Source of the DNA: Nitrospirota bacterium
Lineage (GTDB): Bacteria > Nitrospinota_A > UBA7883 > JACRGQ01
DNA: 5,974 bases
NCBI GenBank assembly: GCA_024275775.1
Contig: JAJRYM010000135.1
Span: forward strand, 1 to 5,974
Direction: 5' to 3'
The position numbers and the translations under genes are program-made. This document shows positions 4,783 to 5,974 of this stretch, in pieces; position 1 is the stretch's first letter, and each line of letters opens with the position of its first letter. The notes beneath the pieces are model-generated. The model did not search any database, had not been told where the DNA came from, and worked only from the letters and a program-made list of their open reading frames with translations.

Positions 4783-5934
4783 ATGAAGAGATTTCTACTC
4801 TTTTTAATGATATCTGCGGGGATTTTATATCCCGCCGTAGCGTCGGCTTATGTCGGGCTCTGTTGCGGCAAATGCGGGGGCAACATGCCTATGAACATCC
4901 TCGGCGGGGGCATTCCGGAAACGAAGGAATACCGTTTCAAACTCAGCCCCATGTTTATGCGGATGGAAGACCTCGCCAACGGCACCAGCGACGTAGACCC
5001 GGACAGCCTGCTGGGCATGCCGGCAAAGGGCAAGGATATGGCCGTTCCGCTGAACATGGATATGACCATGATAAACCTCGCGGTCGGCTACAGTTTTACG
5101 GACGATTTTTTTGCCGGTTTAATGTTCATGCGGAGGAACAACGATATGGACATGCGGTTCAACTCCAAGATGAAGACGCTAACCGGCGAGCAGGGGTACA
5201 CGATGCATTCCGAAGGGATGGGCGACACGATGCTGATGACGAAGTATCGGCTTTTCTACGATGACCCGCTTATCCCCCAAAAGCAGGTTTCGCTTCTACT
5301 CGGCGTAAGCATCCCTACCGGTTCCATTGATTCAAAGAACTCCTCGCATCCACTTGCGATGCGGCAGGGCGAGCAGTTGCCGTACAGCATGCAGTTGGGC
5401 TCCGGCACGTTCGACCCGATATTGGGAATTCTTTATCAGCAGTCGGCCTCGCCGTACTGGTGGGGAGCCGACCTGACTTACACCGGCAGGTGGTACGACA
5501 ACGACCGCGATTACCGGCTGGGCGACGAAGCGAAACTCGATTTATACATGATGTATCAGATTCGCTACGATTTTCTTGTTCAGGTTCAGTTGAACGGCAA
5601 ATACTGGGGAGACATCACGGGCGAGATGGACGAAGCTGTTACCGGCGCGTCCGGCAGATCGACGCAAGGCGACCCGACATCGAGATTGATGACTCTTCTC
5701 TGGAACCCGGATAATTACGGCGGAAGCAAGGTGCGGGGAACCGTAGGCTTTCAGTGGCAACCAATCCCGCTTAATATCCTGGAATTCACAATCGGTATGC
5801 CGCTGTTCCAGTATCTCAACGGACCGCAGTTGAAGGAAAAATTCACGGCGTGGCTTACGTATTACATCGAAATACCGACCAAAGCCAGCAGGCGTTATCT
5901 TAAACGCCCCAGAAAAAGCAACCTTGGTTTTTAA
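4783..5934 (+). CDS. Methionine-rich outer-membrane beta-barrel protein
   Basis: A 383-residue exported protein. The ATG at 4783 follows AAGGAAGGAA by a few bases. A signal peptide, MKRFLLFLMISAGILYPAVASA, gives a mature start near Tyr23. Just after it come Cys27, Cys28 and Cys31 (CCGKC). The rest alternates short amphipathic segments rich in aromatic and glycine residues (AVGYSFTDDFFAGLMF, LLLGVSIPTG, WWGADLTYTGRWY, RYDFLVQVQLNGKYW, AWLTYYIEI), as in an outer-membrane barrel. The IPTG and distributed strand pattern recall the transporter/MetA-pathway barrel proteins, but I am not certain of that family. Methionine is very frequent (28 residues, 21 within the first 152) in MxM clusters at 35/37, 57/59/61, 92/94/96, 114/116, 122/124 and 150/152, as in copper/silver-binding proteins. 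The last strand is followed by a basic tail (365-383, seven Lys/Arg), unusual because barrels often end on an aromatic strand. Its stop overlaps the next gene's ribosome site. Confidence 0.8.
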   Translation: MKRFLLFLMISAGILYPAVASAYVGLCCGKCGGNMPMNILGGGIPETKEYRFKLSPMFMRMEDLANGTSDVDPDSLLGMPAKGKDMAVPLNMDMTMINLAVGYSFTDDFFAGLMFMRRNNDMDMRFNSKMKTLTGEQGYTMHSEGMGDTMLMTKYRLFYDDPLIPQKQVSLLLGVSIPTGSIDSKNSSHPLAMRQGEQLPYSMQLGSGTFDPILGILYQQSASPYWWGADLTYTGRWYDNDRDYRLGDEAKLDLYMMYQIRYDFLVQVQLNGKYWGDITGEMDEAVTGASGRSTQGDPTSRLMTLLWNPDNYGGSKVRGTVGFQWQPIPLNILEFTIGMPLFQYLNGPQLKEKFTAWLTYYIEIPTKASRRYLKRPRKSNLGF

Positions 5935-5950
5935 GGAGGAGGATGTAATG
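5933..5950 (+). promoter_or_regulatory. Strong ribosome site with start-stop ATGTAATG
   Basis: AAGGAGGAGG (5933-5942) is a near-perfect Shine-Dalgarno sequence beginning inside the barrel gene's stop codon. It is followed by ATG TAA (5943-5948), a one-codon frame whose last A begins the real ATG at 5948. Spacing favours 5948 from the first AGGAGG. Confidence 0.6.
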
Positions 5951-5974
5951 AAAAAACTGTTGTTGATGCTGTCG
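5948..5974 (+). CDS. Start of an exported protein (cut by window edge)
   Basis: Only nine codons are present: MKKLLLMLS. Two lysines followed by a leucine-rich run look like the beginning of a signal peptide or lipoprotein signal. It begins 13 bases after the barrel gene's stop, behind a very strong ribosome site, so it belongs to the same transcription unit and presumably acts in the envelope with the barrel protein. Nothing more about function can be seen. Confidence 0.75.

Noticed and set aside
4689..5264. 191-codon plus-strand frame overlapping the barrel gene
   Set aside because: It is out of frame with the barrel protein, His/Arg-rich and without a plausible start, whereas the barrel frame has a ribosome site and signal peptide.

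Overview
This looks like a piece of a Gram-negative bacterial chromosome with a core block of about 60-65 % G+C in sampled lines. The Gram-negative reading rests on a predicted outer-membrane beta-barrel with a signal peptide. No RNA gene or other lineage marker is present, so I do not name a taxon. An oxygen-insensitive queuosine enzyme (QueH), a glycosyltransferase and RadA would suit many anaerobic or environmental lineages.

Left block, 1-2734 (housekeeping). queH runs leftward off the window edge. Head-to-head with it, across only 60 bp, a GT2-like glycosyltransferase overlaps radA (DNA repair ATPase) by 4 bp (ATGA), so the last two are probably co-transcribed and translationally coupled.

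Middle block, 2735 to about 4140 (accessory). Convergent with radA, and only 9 bp from it, lies a visibly AT-richer gene (about 38-43 % G+C in sampled lines) for a 416-residue protein. It joins a helix-hairpin-helix, DNA-glycosylase-like N-terminal half to a PD-(D/E)XK/BamHI-like nuclease C-terminal half. No partner methyltransferase is visible. Its start overlaps the end of a short reading frame resembling the C-terminus of an IS3-family transposase. The same stretch holds an 8-bp inverted repeat beside a perfect TATAAT. The block reads as an acquired nuclease, possibly a stand-alone defence or modified-DNA restriction enzyme.

Right block, about 4141-5974 (envelope/metal). A strong promoter-like element overlaps an imperfect dyad. 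It drives a small exported Cys/His-rich protein, which apparently lacks a standard start codon at the position best supported by its ribosome-binding site. After a hairpin-containing gap comes a methionine-rich outer-membrane barrel protein with a CCxxC motif near its mature N-terminus. A third gene starting with a signal-peptide-like sequence is cut by the window edge. Cys/His-rich and Met-rich envelope proteins behind one regulated promoter suggest soft-metal (copper/silver-type) handling; this is inferred from composition, not from a recognised family.
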